Shown piece after piece: positions 1-10,866 of a stretch of 64,000 nucleotides of DNA; within the stretch, counting starts at the first letter, position 1; every line of letters begins with the position of its first letter. The stretch covers positions 151,678-215,677 of the forward strand of contig NW_003135356.1 of NCBI RefSeq assembly GCF_000003605.2, in the 5' to 3' direction. The notes beneath the pieces are model-generated. The model saw only the letters and a list, made by a program, of their open reading frames with translations. It was not told the DNA's origin and did not search any database. This DNA comes from Saccoglossus kowalevskii. Lineage: Eukaryota; Hemichordata; Enteropneusta; Harrimaniidae. A program made the translations under genes and the position numbers.

Positions 1-55
1 GCGCGTCTTTCATGCATCTCGCGAGATCTCGCAATTGTACGGAAAATCACCTATT
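1..55 (+). mobile_element. Family GA element, right end only (cut by window edge)
   Basis: The window opens inside the right arm of a family GA inverted-repeat element. The GAGATCTCG palindrome followed by CGGAAAATCACCTATT matches the right end of the copy ending near 18669, and its reverse complement matches the left end of the copy starting near 25893. The preceding GCGTCTTTCATGCA also resembles the subterminal GCGTCTTCACGCA of the 18.4 kb copy. No coding capacity is visible. The rest of the element lies upstream of this window. Confidence 0.7.
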
Positions 56-680
56 AAACAATGGAAAATGTTATGAAGTTCCTTCCTCAGTGTGTCATCA
101 CATGATGTTAACAGAGAAAGCATTTGGACATGCAATACCCGGATGCACGAGTCCGACACAAAGTGACAGATAGGAAACAGACTCGCGATTTAACAACTAT
201 CATCACAATAATAGCGTCATATAAAGTGAATAGGTAACATCGTTTGTTTCAAAATGATGCCATTCAGCATTACGTCATGTGATGAATTATTCATAAAAAC
301 GGTCGATTCAGACAAAAAAAAACGAGTAAACAAAAATAACAAAAAAAAAACAGACAAAATAATTTTATAATTAATCACCGGCAATCATGTCACTGTTGAG
401 GTTGGACACGACTAACATCTACACACGTTGTTCTCATTTCACATTATTACACGTTCTATTATTACGTCACAAAGGAAGGACACCATGTAAAAAACTATTC
501 GTAAATAGCAATAGATGACTGCATATGTACACACTAGTACTCATAGTACATCTGGGATTTCTGCATGTTGTGAAAAACAACAGCATATATACTTAGCAGT
601 TTAATTTCTGTTTGTTTTCAAATAAAGTTGCGACTTATAAAACAAGTGTAATGAATCAAGAACCTACCGCCATGTCAAAT
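56..680. other. No gene seen; AT-rich unique DNA
   Basis: I see no supported gene. There are A-rich tracts near 317-355. A short segment around 266-292 (GTCATGTGATGAATTATTCA) recurs inverted near 14785-14815 with a few bases inserted, which may be an old repeat fragment. Confidence 0.6.
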
Positions 681-971
681 TTAAAGGGCGGTAGTCGCTG
701 CGTCACGCATGAGCGAGATATATGGGTTTCATATAAACAAAGATGGCGACTTTGACTGTTGCAGATCAACGAGTAAAAACAGAGACGTTACCAAGCTTTA
801 ATGGGGTATTTTAGGTGATTGAAAGGCATTGAAAGAGACACAAGCAGTAAATAATGCAATTCGTGCCCAGGTCAAACCTCATACTTGAGATTCCATTAGA
901 AGAGCGCATTGGATTGTGGGAAAATCGATGTTTATTAGCACATGCGCAGCGCGACTACCATCGCCCTTTAA
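681..971 (+). mobile_element. MITE-1 copy a (complete, 291 bp)
   Basis: This is a complete short inverted-repeat element. The left arm reads TTAAAGGGCGGTAGTCGCTG and the right arm is its imperfect inverse, ending ATCGCCCTTTAA. Each arm carries a palindromic ATGCGC-type motif (CGCATGAGCG on the left, CATGCGCAGCGCG on the right). The interior contains a stretch shared with copies b and e: GGCGACTTTGACTGTTG, then a CCCAGGTCAAACCT block and GCGCATTGGATTGTGGG. There is no open frame for a transposase, so it is non-autonomous. TTAA at both outer edges is compatible with TTAA target duplication, as in piggyBac-like elements, but the TTAA could instead be part of the arm. No superfamily can be fixed without an autonomous relative. 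Confidence 0.85.
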
Positions 972-3900
972 TTATCACAGAGCGTTTGAATTTTTTGATA
1001 ACCATAGCTGTAATTAACACACGTTAACGTCGCGTGGGTCACATATCAATTACAACGCGACGTGAAATCCATTACACCCGGGACCTGGGCCTACAATTTC
1101 AATATTTCATTTAATGTAATATTAGTAATCTCTCCTTTGCCGCTGTTCGATTATTCATGTGTCATATCTCTTTACGACCACCGAGATACCACACTAAATG
1201 AAAAATATAAAAAAATAAGAATAAATAAAATGTAGAAATTGAAAAAAAAAACACTTGAATACATTATATCACGTGACTTAATTACGTGAAGCATTGAACG
1301 CTGACGTTTATTCATTTTTTGACTTCGAAATAAAACAACAATTTCGCGACATATTTTGTCAGCACGACTACATTACCTGGAAACAAATCATAACCACGTG
1401 ACCACTTAGACGGTGTGTTCTCCAACAGGTGTTTACAACGGGCAGTTGTAGCATGAATATGATAGTAGGAAATATTGATTGAAATTTTACACTTCCGTTG
1501 CCAAATAAGTGAAGTATTATGTCTGCTCAAGAAGTAATCATGACACCACTGCGAAGTAATAAGCATTGTAGGACTGGAGAATTTTACTCAGAAACACATG
1601 CTCGAAAAGAAACAGTTTCGATTCGCGTGTCGGATGTGTGTTTTTTAAAGATTGCTTTTGTGTATTTATATTATTTTTTATTATATCTAATGATATTTAA
1701 AGTGTCATATGGCTGAAGGTGGCACGTGATTGAAATGTGACACTGGTAATATACGAGATGGAACATTGCTGGAAGATTAAAGATAATGAGCAAATTGCGT
1801 GGAATATAAGCGGGGGAACGAGTAATTGAGTAATTTACTAAACGGATACGTCTGAGTTATAACACGGCGTGTTGCGATGGCCAAATCGGAGATCATAGTC
1901 ATGCATCGGACATACCATTTGATCTAGTATCGTCTCATTTTAATTAAATTCAATGAAATACAAGTGGAAAACGTTTGCTCTCTTTTCAACGAAAATACAG
2001 TATTCGTTTATCGACGCCAATGCCCAGTGCGACAGTCGTGCTCGAAAGTGTCCATCGAGATGCGCAAAACAATACATTTCGATATGATTTTGAAGCCGAG
2101 ACATTCTCAAACATACCGGTAATGTTACTTGATGTACGCAGCTTTTTAAGAATGGTTTTGATGATCAGACGATAACTACGAGATTTGGTGGACACGGTAA
2201 TGATGACCGACACAAATACCATGTCAATGCTTTGATATTGTTTGGTTTTGTCAACCAGATGTCCAACAAATTTAAGAATACCTGGAGTATTGCATATAAC
2301 TATCATCCGAAGCCAACTCTAGTATATTTGCCAAGTGTCCTAGCCAACAGTACCCCATTAGTATAAATGAGCAAGTTCAATGTGATGTTTTAAAATAGTT
2401 GTGTTTAAACGGGAAATCTACTCCACCACAAAGTGTACTGACCTTTGCATCTTACTTCAACTCATCTTGCTTCTAAGCGGGGGCATTTTTAGAAGCAACG
2501 TTCTTCTTTAAATTCATATTTTTGCGTCATGTCCGGTCGTTTTAAATGCTATGTGTTTCTATTCCCCGTCGTTCTCTACACTCTAGACGTCTTTCCAGCC
2601 TTGTCGCTCGGATAATAAGGTTTATCTCTTGTTTATATTTTTTACAAAGAACAATGACATTTTAAAATAACATTTTAGTCAACCAGTCTTTTGATATTTT
2701 TTAATAGTAATCGTACTCGCTTCAGTAGCTTTCTAAGTGACAATAAATTATATGCATTATACATGTATACAATATTTGTTCGTTAAATTGTTAAGTTCAT
2801 TTTAGCTTTTTTATGTTTTTAACGGGGACAGTAATATCAATTTGGCGAAAGCTTGTTGTTTCTATGCGAAATAAAATAAATACAAAAGATGCTAAAAGTC
2901 AAGTTCTCTAAGGAGAAAAAAAAGTAAAGAAAGCCGATGTCATTTTTTGCATGTTGCAATTTTACATAAAGATTGGGACAGTGTGATTCAAAGTAACCGA
3001 GGCCAGGAAACATCACCCAACGTGTCTCTCGGTGGAAATAAACTATATTGAAAAACAGTTGTTGTATTCTAATTGTGGGATTCTTTTGTCTATCAATAAG
3101 TTAATTACTGTTTGTAATCAACATAAAATCCTGGATTCTGATTGGTCAACAAGGTTAGGCATGAACTAAATATCAATAGCAACATTGTTTCATCTATCAG
3201 ATAAATAAATTACATTAACTAAAAACGGCATTTTCCCACTTTTATAATCTATCGCACAAAGTGACGCCTTCAAAACTACGAGGAATGCGGTAAAAGTATT
3301 TATAATCCATTTTACAATCGTGTCTAACATATTGATTTGTTGCAGCCATGCAAACACAATATCGCGAGGGAGTATTGAACAATCACTGTTCGAAAATAGT
3401 ATTTGAATGTCTGGCTTTCATCGGAAACCAAGTTATTCATACGAAAATGTATTCACTTGTCACGTGCAAATGCCGAGGGATTGTATCATTTCACGCCCTT
3501 TAGGTTTAATCGATGACTCGAGAAAAGTATGGAGTCTAAACGTTTGTTCAATTAATGAAATGTACACCGTTATAGCAATTATGCACAGCAGACAAACACG
3601 CTCGTGTATATGAATTCATTTCCAGCTTTATTCATCTTGCCTGCTGTATTTGATCTGAGATGATGGCGATCTGCGTTGCAATGACACGTGTACACGGTGT
3701 AATTTCACTTTAATTACCGGCAGAGGATTCGATGATATCTTATAATTGCCCATTTATCGGTAAAACACATTGCAATCGAGGTTGCATAACGACAAATTTC
3801 CAGATGTATAGGAAATGGAAAATGGCGTTGGGACAGATATGTGGTTATTGAAAGCCGTTAATACGCAATTAAAACACAGATATAGAGTCTAGTCACCTCC

Positions 3901-5019
3901 TTCTCGACAATTAAGCCTATATATCATTGTATATGTTATATCGCTTTTTTGGATTGATCTTTTGAAAACGATGATTTCTGTTTTGTCCCTAGTCACACGG
4001 TTGAGGAGAAAAGAAACAAAGAAACCCACATAATACGACAGACTCTCCATTCAAATGCATCCATTTCATTTCCATTTGCTCAATGATTGCAAAATGTTCT
4101 ATTCTATCGGAATATTCGTTCACACAAACTGTCACGTGACCAGGACTTGAATCGGAAATAACATAATTGATCTAGGTGTCACCATTATATACGTAACTTG
4201 TTATTTAACACAAAATATATTTCTAATTATTTGACTGACTGACGTTATGTAAGTTTGTTTCCGAATCTAGTTATGCATAACAAAGCAAAGTAGTAATAAT
4301 AAAAGACAATATTATACATCTATCACTGTAACTCCCTAAGTTACAGCGTGCCGTAATTTTGCGGTATTTTACGGGGTATTTTCATCCTACCATATAAGGA
4401 AATGTGAATTTCAAATATAGAACGATTACGCGCGTAAGCGTTCTCTAGTAATAAAAACAAACATGGCTGCAATCGGAGTTTGACCGGACTCCATACAAAA
4501 ACCTCAAAATATACACTCAAACAGTAGGCTGCGCGTCAATCAACACTTTCGCTGTGCCTTCGTGCGTACTTTGAGGTATCCTCGTAATAACCTCATATTA
4601 CTTAACATTATTTTGAGAAGCTTCGATGTCTGTTCTTTTTAATTGAGATTTGAACTATATTAATATCAACTTTACCGCCTGGTTTATTTAGATAAATGTA
4701 CATCGATATCTGTGCAAGTTATTATAATAGGTCATTGACCTCAAATTTGTTGAACATATGGTAGAAAAGTATAGTTGTTGAACCCGCACGGCAAGTATCG
4801 CACCAGTGTGATCAATCATCTTTTTTTTCTTGATCTCAGCGGAAACTCGGTAATTGACATAGTGGACATAGGCCAGGCCAATGCGTTAATTGTTCCCAGC
4901 ATTCCGCGGCGATTCAGCTAAAGAATTTAAAGGCAATACTCAACTCTGCTAACAAAAATAATGTTTAAAATCAGAATGTTTAAAAAAAACAGAACAACGA
5001 CAAGACAATATATGATTTT
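972..5019. other. No gene seen; AT-rich DNA without recognised repeats
   Basis: There are only short open frames, the longest about 106 codons on the minus strand at 1986-2306. They have no domain, no signal of codon bias and no neighbours to support them. A- and T-rich runs occur near 1205-1255 and 2880-2930. Around 4325-4380 there is a short GC-alternating stretch with repeated CGGTATTTTACGG-like words, too short to classify. No promoter, splice pattern or RNA gene could be defended. Confidence 0.55.
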
Positions 5020-5235
5020 TTAGCCAATCTACATTTTGACATATACTATCTCTTCCATGGGAATACATGGTAAAAACGATGAAATACTGGCAAAATTGCT
5101 ACAATCCACCAAAATACAACCATTATTTTATCGAAAATTAAGATAGAGGTCTTCAGATTTGTAATATCCTAATATTGCCTTGCAGTGCACGCTCTTGTAC
5201 TGATGTGCATTTATGAGTAAGCTTTTTGACTTAAC
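5020..5235 (+). repeat. Family C dispersed repeat, copy 1
   Basis: This diverged interspersed repeat aligns by eye with 10195-10425 in the same orientation. Shared landmarks in order are ACATGGTAAAAACGATG versus GTATGGTAAAAACACTG, CCACCAAAATACAACCAT versus CCACTAAAATACAACCAT, a common ATATTGCC block, and TTATGAGTAAG versus TTATGAGTAGA at the end. The middle segments differ by small indels. No inverted ends or open frame are visible, so its class is unknown. Confidence 0.6.
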
Positions 5236-5717
5236 CTTCACAATATAGAATTCATCCAGAGAAACTTGCAAAAGATGAAATGAATCATGAGTATTATTCA
5301 GTTAATTGATCATAAACTAAGTACAAAAATGATGAGTGGCGTAGAGATTTCATAATCGTCTTATGTCGACTCTTTAACATAAACTTTTAATATTTTTCAA
5401 AAATTGCATATCTTGATTCACAATTCTGATTGTTATGTCAGTTAATGTGGTTGCTATGGGAACAACGCTTACACATTCAAAGAGTTATGCTTGTTTTCGA
5501 GATACTTAATGATAAAATTCCAGTTCATCTTTGAAAAGAAACATTGTTAATTTAACGTTTTTCCATACTGGGCGCGCATTCCAATGTTAACGTTAAATAA
5601 ATGAAAGGCAGTGAATTGGCAATGTGCCAAGTAGTGGAATGTTCCACATTATTATTGAATTTGAAGATCATATTATCAAAATTTTCGGGAATGTAATGTA
5701 TTTTATATGTAACATAT
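5236..5717. other. No gene seen
   Basis: AT-rich unique-looking DNA. The 136-codon minus-strand frame at 5552-5962 mostly reads through the following MITE and is not considered a gene. Confidence 0.55.
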
Positions 5718-6006
5718 TTATAGGGCGGTAGTCGTCGCGCCACACATGCGCGAGATATATGGGATAAACAAAGACGGCGACTTTGACTGTTGCGCAAATC
5801 AACGAGTACCAACCGAGCTTTAATTAGGTATTGTTTAGGTGATTGGAAGGTATCGAAGGAATCACCGGCGATAATCAGTGCAAGTCGCGCCCAGGTCAAA
5901 CCTAATACTTGTGATTCAATTAGAAGAGCGCATTGGACTGTGGGGAAATAATTGTTTATCAACGCGAATGTCGCACATGCGCAGCGCGGCGGCTAGAGTC
6001 CTTTAA
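5718..6006 (+). mobile_element. MITE-1 copy b
   Basis: The left arm reads TATAGGGCGGTAGTCGTCGC and the right arm ends GCAGCGCGGCGGCTAGAGTC then CTTTAA. The arms are more eroded than in copy a: the left edge has TTATAGG instead of TTAAAGG, and the right arm has lost the CGCCC. The interior matches copy a through GGCGACTTTGACTGTTGCGC, the GGTCAAACCTAATACTTG block and AGAGCGCATTGGACTGTGGG. It is non-autonomous. Two open frames overlapping it on opposite strands are by-products of the inverted-repeat structure. Confidence 0.82.
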
Positions 6007-7267
6007 CTTGTCGGGACATTCGTACTTTTTAATATGTTCGCGATCTGCTCAACTTTTTCAATTCAGCATAACCACATGGTGCGTAAGACAACTGAGGCGA
6101 CTTCCACAAAGCAATTTATGTGACATTTCTACAGTTACACGTGTACATGAGCATATCTTCTTGTCCGTGTATTTTGTGTTAATGTAATATAATATATAAG
6201 CATATGGCTGATGAATGGGGTGAACTATTTGATGATCCGGTAGCGAAAGACTTGTTTGTTCATGTTATTAAGTCTAGATAGATATTACCATAAAGTTTTT
6301 TTTCTGTTATTTACTGATTGATTTTATGAACTACCTTTATTTGATCTGCGTCTGAAATATTCATGATTTTGGCATTAAAGTCTATGGTGATGGAATGTTG
6401 TTGTTGTGACTTAGTTGGCTATCTGCGCTTGATAGGTAGAACAAAATTAATTGACAACCTGTTTTCACGTCCCTGAATTCGCAGGTTATTGATACGTGTT
6501 CGCAGAAAATTACAATTCGTCAAAGTCGCAATCAGACTGCTGCGTACATATTAGGAATTAATCTCACCAAAGAAAAAAAAACTGTTTCCGCCAGATTAGC
6601 ACTGAAGCTAGTATATTGAAAATATGTCACTGGAAATAAAGTAATGTATCAACATTTAATAACCCAATGTTCGCTTGGTGTCAAGTTACCATGGCACCAT
6701 TCTTGACATTGACAGGTTTGATAAATGAGAAACACTTGGATTTCCGATTTGAACTCCCAGAACGAGGTTAAAATATAATTTATGTATAACAAAGTATGCG
6801 GGTTTGGCTACAAAAGAACAAACAAAGGCCCCCTAACTTAGTTAACGGGTGTATAATGTACAGAAAACTAAATACACCCAAACTATACCTATTTTTCATC
6901 AGAATTGTGAATACAAATATGCGCTTCAGATTATGTGTGTATAAATTGTAGAAGTTTATGTTGAATGGTCGATGGAAGACGATTTTAAAGTGAATTATCT
7001 ACTCGTAATTTTAAAGTTTGTGCGCGGTTAACTTATGATTATACCCATGATGCTCTGCTTCAGTTTACGTGTTTGCAATTTTTCTTATTATGAACGTTAT
7101 TATGCGAATATTTTTTAATGTAGAATGATTGTGTGTAGCATAGATCTCTATGTGTGTAGCTCACTGACCTGGCAGTGAATGACATGTTTTTTGTTTTTTT
7201 TCACGGTATTATTATGCTCGGTATTGTTTTTAAGTTAATTTGTCATTACTTATTAGCAATCTCAACA
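6007..7267. other. No gene seen
   Basis: AT-rich DNA with short chance frames only. No tandem array or recognised dispersed repeat is seen. Confidence 0.55.
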
Positions 7268-7592
7268 ATTCATGGTCTGTTTTCGGGGTGGAGCTACGTA
7301 GCAGAACGTTCCACGTTGCTAAGACGCGCACCACTGTACCATGCATTTCTATGGGCTCTGCGTTGGCTGATGTGGAACGCTGGTCGAAAAGCCAGTGAAA
7401 ACAGCGAAAGTCGAGAAAATAACACAAACTCAACTATGAGACATATAGAGGTTAATCTTGTTACAATGTATAGAAAAGTCTCAACAACTATCCCAAAGTA
7501 CAGTTTTTTTTAGGGATTACGACCGTTGTTTTCGCCGGTTGTGTTTGCCAGGCGGTGAAATTGTACGAATGTTCGATTTGAGAATATATTGG
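7268..7592 (+). repeat. Family D dispersed repeat, copy A (about 325 bp)
   Basis: This aligns over its full length with the reverse complement of 23541-23870. Landmarks in order are GGAGCTACGT, ACGTTCCACGTT, GACGCGCACCACTGTACCAT, ATTTCTATGGGCTCTGCG, TCTCAACAACTATCCCAAAG and GCCAGGCGGTGAAA. The first third is also found at 18040-18140. Copy A has about 20 extra bases after GTGAAAACAG relative to the 23.5 kb copy. Two overlapping open frames (7175-7513 and 7458-7697, plus strand) fall here, but the reading frame is not kept in the other copy, so I do not call a gene. Ends are not inverted repeats. It could be a SINE, a fragment of a larger element, or a copied gene segment. Confidence 0.75.
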
Positions 7593-8228
7593 CCGAGCGA
7601 TGTCACCACACAGATTTGTGTTTGGAATACAACCTTAAAGGGATTTAGAAGATTATGTTTGCAGAGTGTTTCCCATGAAGAAAGATTAAACAGATAAAAA
7701 AACACATTTTCCAAAAAAAAAATCAATAAAACTACTCAAACGTGGAACGGGTTACGGTTGCCGGTGTTTACATTGCATTGAATTCACAAACGTTGATGAG
7801 ATGGGGAAAAGCGTGCATTGAATCTACATTGCAGTTGAAATTATGACGCCTGTTTGTAACGCACCGGGTATAATGGCAAACCCACCGGGAATACTTCATT
7901 CCTGGGCACGCAGAATAGACGCAGTGGACGTGGCAATGCATCAGTGATAACCACTCACACGATCACGCGAGGGGATTATTAACAAGTGGACATTGAGATA
8001 AGAATATTAATTGAAACTTGAGTCTTGGCAAAGGCGACATATCATTAAAGTAACTGTGACTTCTTACAATCCTTTACCGAGGAAATCATCCATAGTATGT
8101 GACTTGATTTATTAAGTAAGATTGCCCTTCTGTCTCAAGATCTTCATTCAGCACCACTCCCTCCATATACATTGTTACTTACAGAGTTAACGTGGGTGAA
8201 TTAACTTTCAGAATTGTGGTTAATAATG
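7593..8228. other. No gene seen
   Basis: AT-rich unique-looking DNA with an A-run near 7714-7723. No supported features. Confidence 0.5.
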
Positions 8229-8251
8229 ATATATATATATATATATATATC
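8229..8251. repeat. (TA)n microsatellite
   Basis: An uninterrupted alternating AT tract of about 23 bases. Confidence 0.95.
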
Positions 8252-8359
8252 TAGATTCTCATTCGTCGGATAGTGAAACAGTATTTATTGTATCACAGAA
8301 AATAGTATTAGTAATAAGAAGCAACCAATATACACTTTCTTACATACCTAGCAATAACC

Positions 8360-8526
8360 TAAAGCGGGAGGGTCGTCACCTGCGCATGCGCGGGAATCGA
8401 GTTCCAAACGACGATAACAACACATGCTAAAAACGCAAAGGCTCCAGGGTAGACGCTTGTTTGTAAACATCGACACGCGATGGCTATCTGACGCATGCGC
8501 ACGTGACGACTCCCCCCCGCTTTAAA
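8360..8526 (+). mobile_element. MITE-2 copy a (complete, about 167 bp)
   Basis: A compact inverted-repeat element. The left arm is TAAAGCGGGAGGGTCGTCAC followed by CTGCGCATGCGCGGG. The right arm is the imperfect inverse, GCGCACGTGACGACTCC to CCGCTTTAA. The interior (GACGATAACAACACATGC, a GGGTAGACGCTTGTTTGTAA block and a TGGCTATCTGACGC block) matches the copy at 41572-41736. It has no coding capacity. The arms share the general design of MITE-1 (TTAAAG start, GTCGTC, then a GCATGCGC palindrome), suggesting mobilisation by the same or a related transposase, but this is inference. Confidence 0.85.
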
Positions 8527-8807
8527 TCGCAGGTATTACTCAACATGCACATGAGCGCGCTTCTCGTGGAATACCCGCATCTACTGAGACACAACTCATA
8601 CACACATATCACAGTGTTGGCGCATGCGTATTCATTGAAAACATCAGACACACTGGACGAACAGAAGATTCTCGATACCCAAATTGTTGAACCTTATTTA
8701 CATTGAACTGAAGCAATGCATCAAGAACGGTTCAGACTGTGAAAAGTATGGACTGACCTTTGAACCTGTATCGATGCGCGGATTCACGTATGAAGTGCGT
8801 ATGCACA

Positions 8808-8887
8808 ATTGCATGACCATTTTACAGGCTCGTTCCAGGCTGGTATAATTGCATTACCAATTTACAGGCTCGTTCCACGCAGGTATA
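8808..8887. repeat. 40-bp unit, two tandem copies
   Basis: The segment containing TTTACAGGCTCGTTCC occurs at 8821 and again at 8861, each followed by a GGTATA-like end and preceded by ATTGCAT(GA/TA)CCA. The spacing is exactly 40 bp. It is a simple tandem duplication. Confidence 0.8.
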
Positions 8888-10194
8888 TGGGCGCCGGCTC
8901 GTAATAATTTGTAGCGTGGGAATTATATTATTTCACAACTGTGTAGTTTTTAAAAATATTTACGGACTATTTGCATGATTAGGTTTGAAACATATTAGCT
9001 CCAAACAAGGATGAACAGAGTGGTGGATTTCATTCCGTACTGGTACTGAAATTCTACGTGAGACTTTGTGGCGCAATTTACTCATCAGTCAGCGGGCGTC
9101 CCGATGTGGCTGCTTTCGTTTATGGATAACAGACACTGGGGCCTGGGTGGTCTATTACATGACTTAGACCACCAGATTAGTAAATCTCGGCGCTTCATAT
9201 GCACTAATTGATAAATGAACGGTATTTTTGTACAGATACTATTAAACCAAGAAGCGATTAGAAATGTTCACGATCTATCGCCTGGGGCAACGATTTACAG
9301 TCAAACTGTATAAGAAGGTCTCGGCCAGGACAGACATCTCCTATCGCATGTCGTGACTTGTAGGCTCGTCAACTATCAAGTTCAACGATTTATTGTCTTC
9401 TTACCATCATGTATGAATTTGACGCTACATTGGTGGTCTCGTATCTCGTAGTTAGTGAGATATATTTAAGAAAGACTCCTCATATCTTGTCGAAAACGCA
9501 GCGTGGCGAATACAGAACTCACCGACAGGCATTTGATCTAATTAACGTTACTCAGAGTGTCAGCTGCTTACTGTTAGATATATAGATACCACGCCGAAGG
9601 GCGCTTCACGTTAATAACTTGTATCAGTGTGCTACGCGAAGTCGACCCGAACTCCCTGGGTACGGCAGAAACAGAGCTGCTAAAAACCGCGATGGGGCAA
9701 AATAGATTTAATGACCATTACGACAGTATCCGGTGTTAATAATGGCATGGCATTTAGGGATTGGATTAATGATGTGTCATAATGATGTGCTCACTAAAGT
9801 TCTAGAATCATATATCTACCGTGAACATTTTATTAAACCTGCCACCTGCATGTATGGATTCTCCTTTCAGAGCAGTTTTCATCAACTTTCCTTTGCCAGT
9901 CCCACTGGTGTCCAGTTTAGGCGGGTTTAAGGTAGAAGTCTAATCATAATTGTTGAGAAAGTTGGTCGTAAATCGCACGAAAATGCTCATTAGTTTATTA
10001 TGCAAAACCATGAAGCTATTGTCTCATAAAATAGCATTTTTTTGTGTGTTACAGTGACGTATTTTGAAAAAAATGTCCTAATATTTGTCAAAAATTGTGA
10101 AAATAATTTCATGGAAAAAAAAAACTTTTTAAAGCCCAAAAAGTATCCCATCAGTCACAATATTTATATGTATTTTTTTATTTTTCAGCATCAA
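8888..10194. other. No gene seen
   Basis: Unique-looking DNA with short chance frames. The segment 10040-10190 is very A/T-rich. Confidence 0.5.
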
Positions 10195-10425
10195 ATGTCA
10201 CCAGCCTACAATTTGAACATTGTATAATATTTCTGCTATAGAAAAGTATGGTAAAAACACTGTACTACTGACAAAGTGACCAGTATCCACTAAAATACAA
10301 CCATGCGAAAATAAGGCTGGCGATCCCCACTTTTTAAAGTCCATATTCTCATATTGCCCTGAGTACAATTTATTTCAAAATAAATAAATTCTGTGTATTA
10401 TGAGTAGATTTCTAATTGTAAATTT
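10195..10425 (+). repeat. Family C dispersed repeat, copy 2
   Basis: The partner of 5020-5235 in the same orientation. Shared blocks are GTATGGTAAAAACACTG, CCACTAAAATACAACCAT, GAAAATAAG, CATATTGCC and TTATGAGTAGA. It has an extra block (near 10318-10345) relative to copy 1. No ends or coding capacity can be defined. Confidence 0.6.
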
Positions 10426-10784
10426 ATGCATGGTGAATTCCCGTCATTGAGCACATACATTGACTATTGAACAGACTTTTGATATGAAATGACCGCATGA
10501 ACCTTGTTGGGAGCCACAAAACTTACTTCTGCCATCACACCCGCCCTCGAGTAATATTTTGCGCTCTTCCGTCCACTATTTGTTTGATCACGGCCGTCTC
10601 ACTACAAATGTGATTTCCGTCGGGTCATTTGCGTCGCGATTACGGTAAATTGTTGTATTCATTAATTTGCTCGCAGAGTGATTGCTACTATCAGCAACTT
10701 TCACATATACACACTACCGACAATCCTACCAATCAACTTTTCGATATGACATTCACATGAAAAGCGCTCTACAAACAATGTACT

Positions 10785-10866
10785 GTTGACGCGCTGTACG
10801 CGCCGCGTGCCGCGCTGAAGCCCGTCTCGGCGCGACACGACGCGTCGCCAGGAACATGACGCTCTA
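10785..10866. other. Short CpG-rich, GC-rich patch
   Basis: About 80 bases stand out from the AT-rich surroundings, with many CG dinucleotides, repeated GCGC/CGCG words and one ACGCGT. It is too short to call a CpG island and no transcript start or reading frame is evident. It may be a TE relic or a protein-binding patch. Confidence 0.45.
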
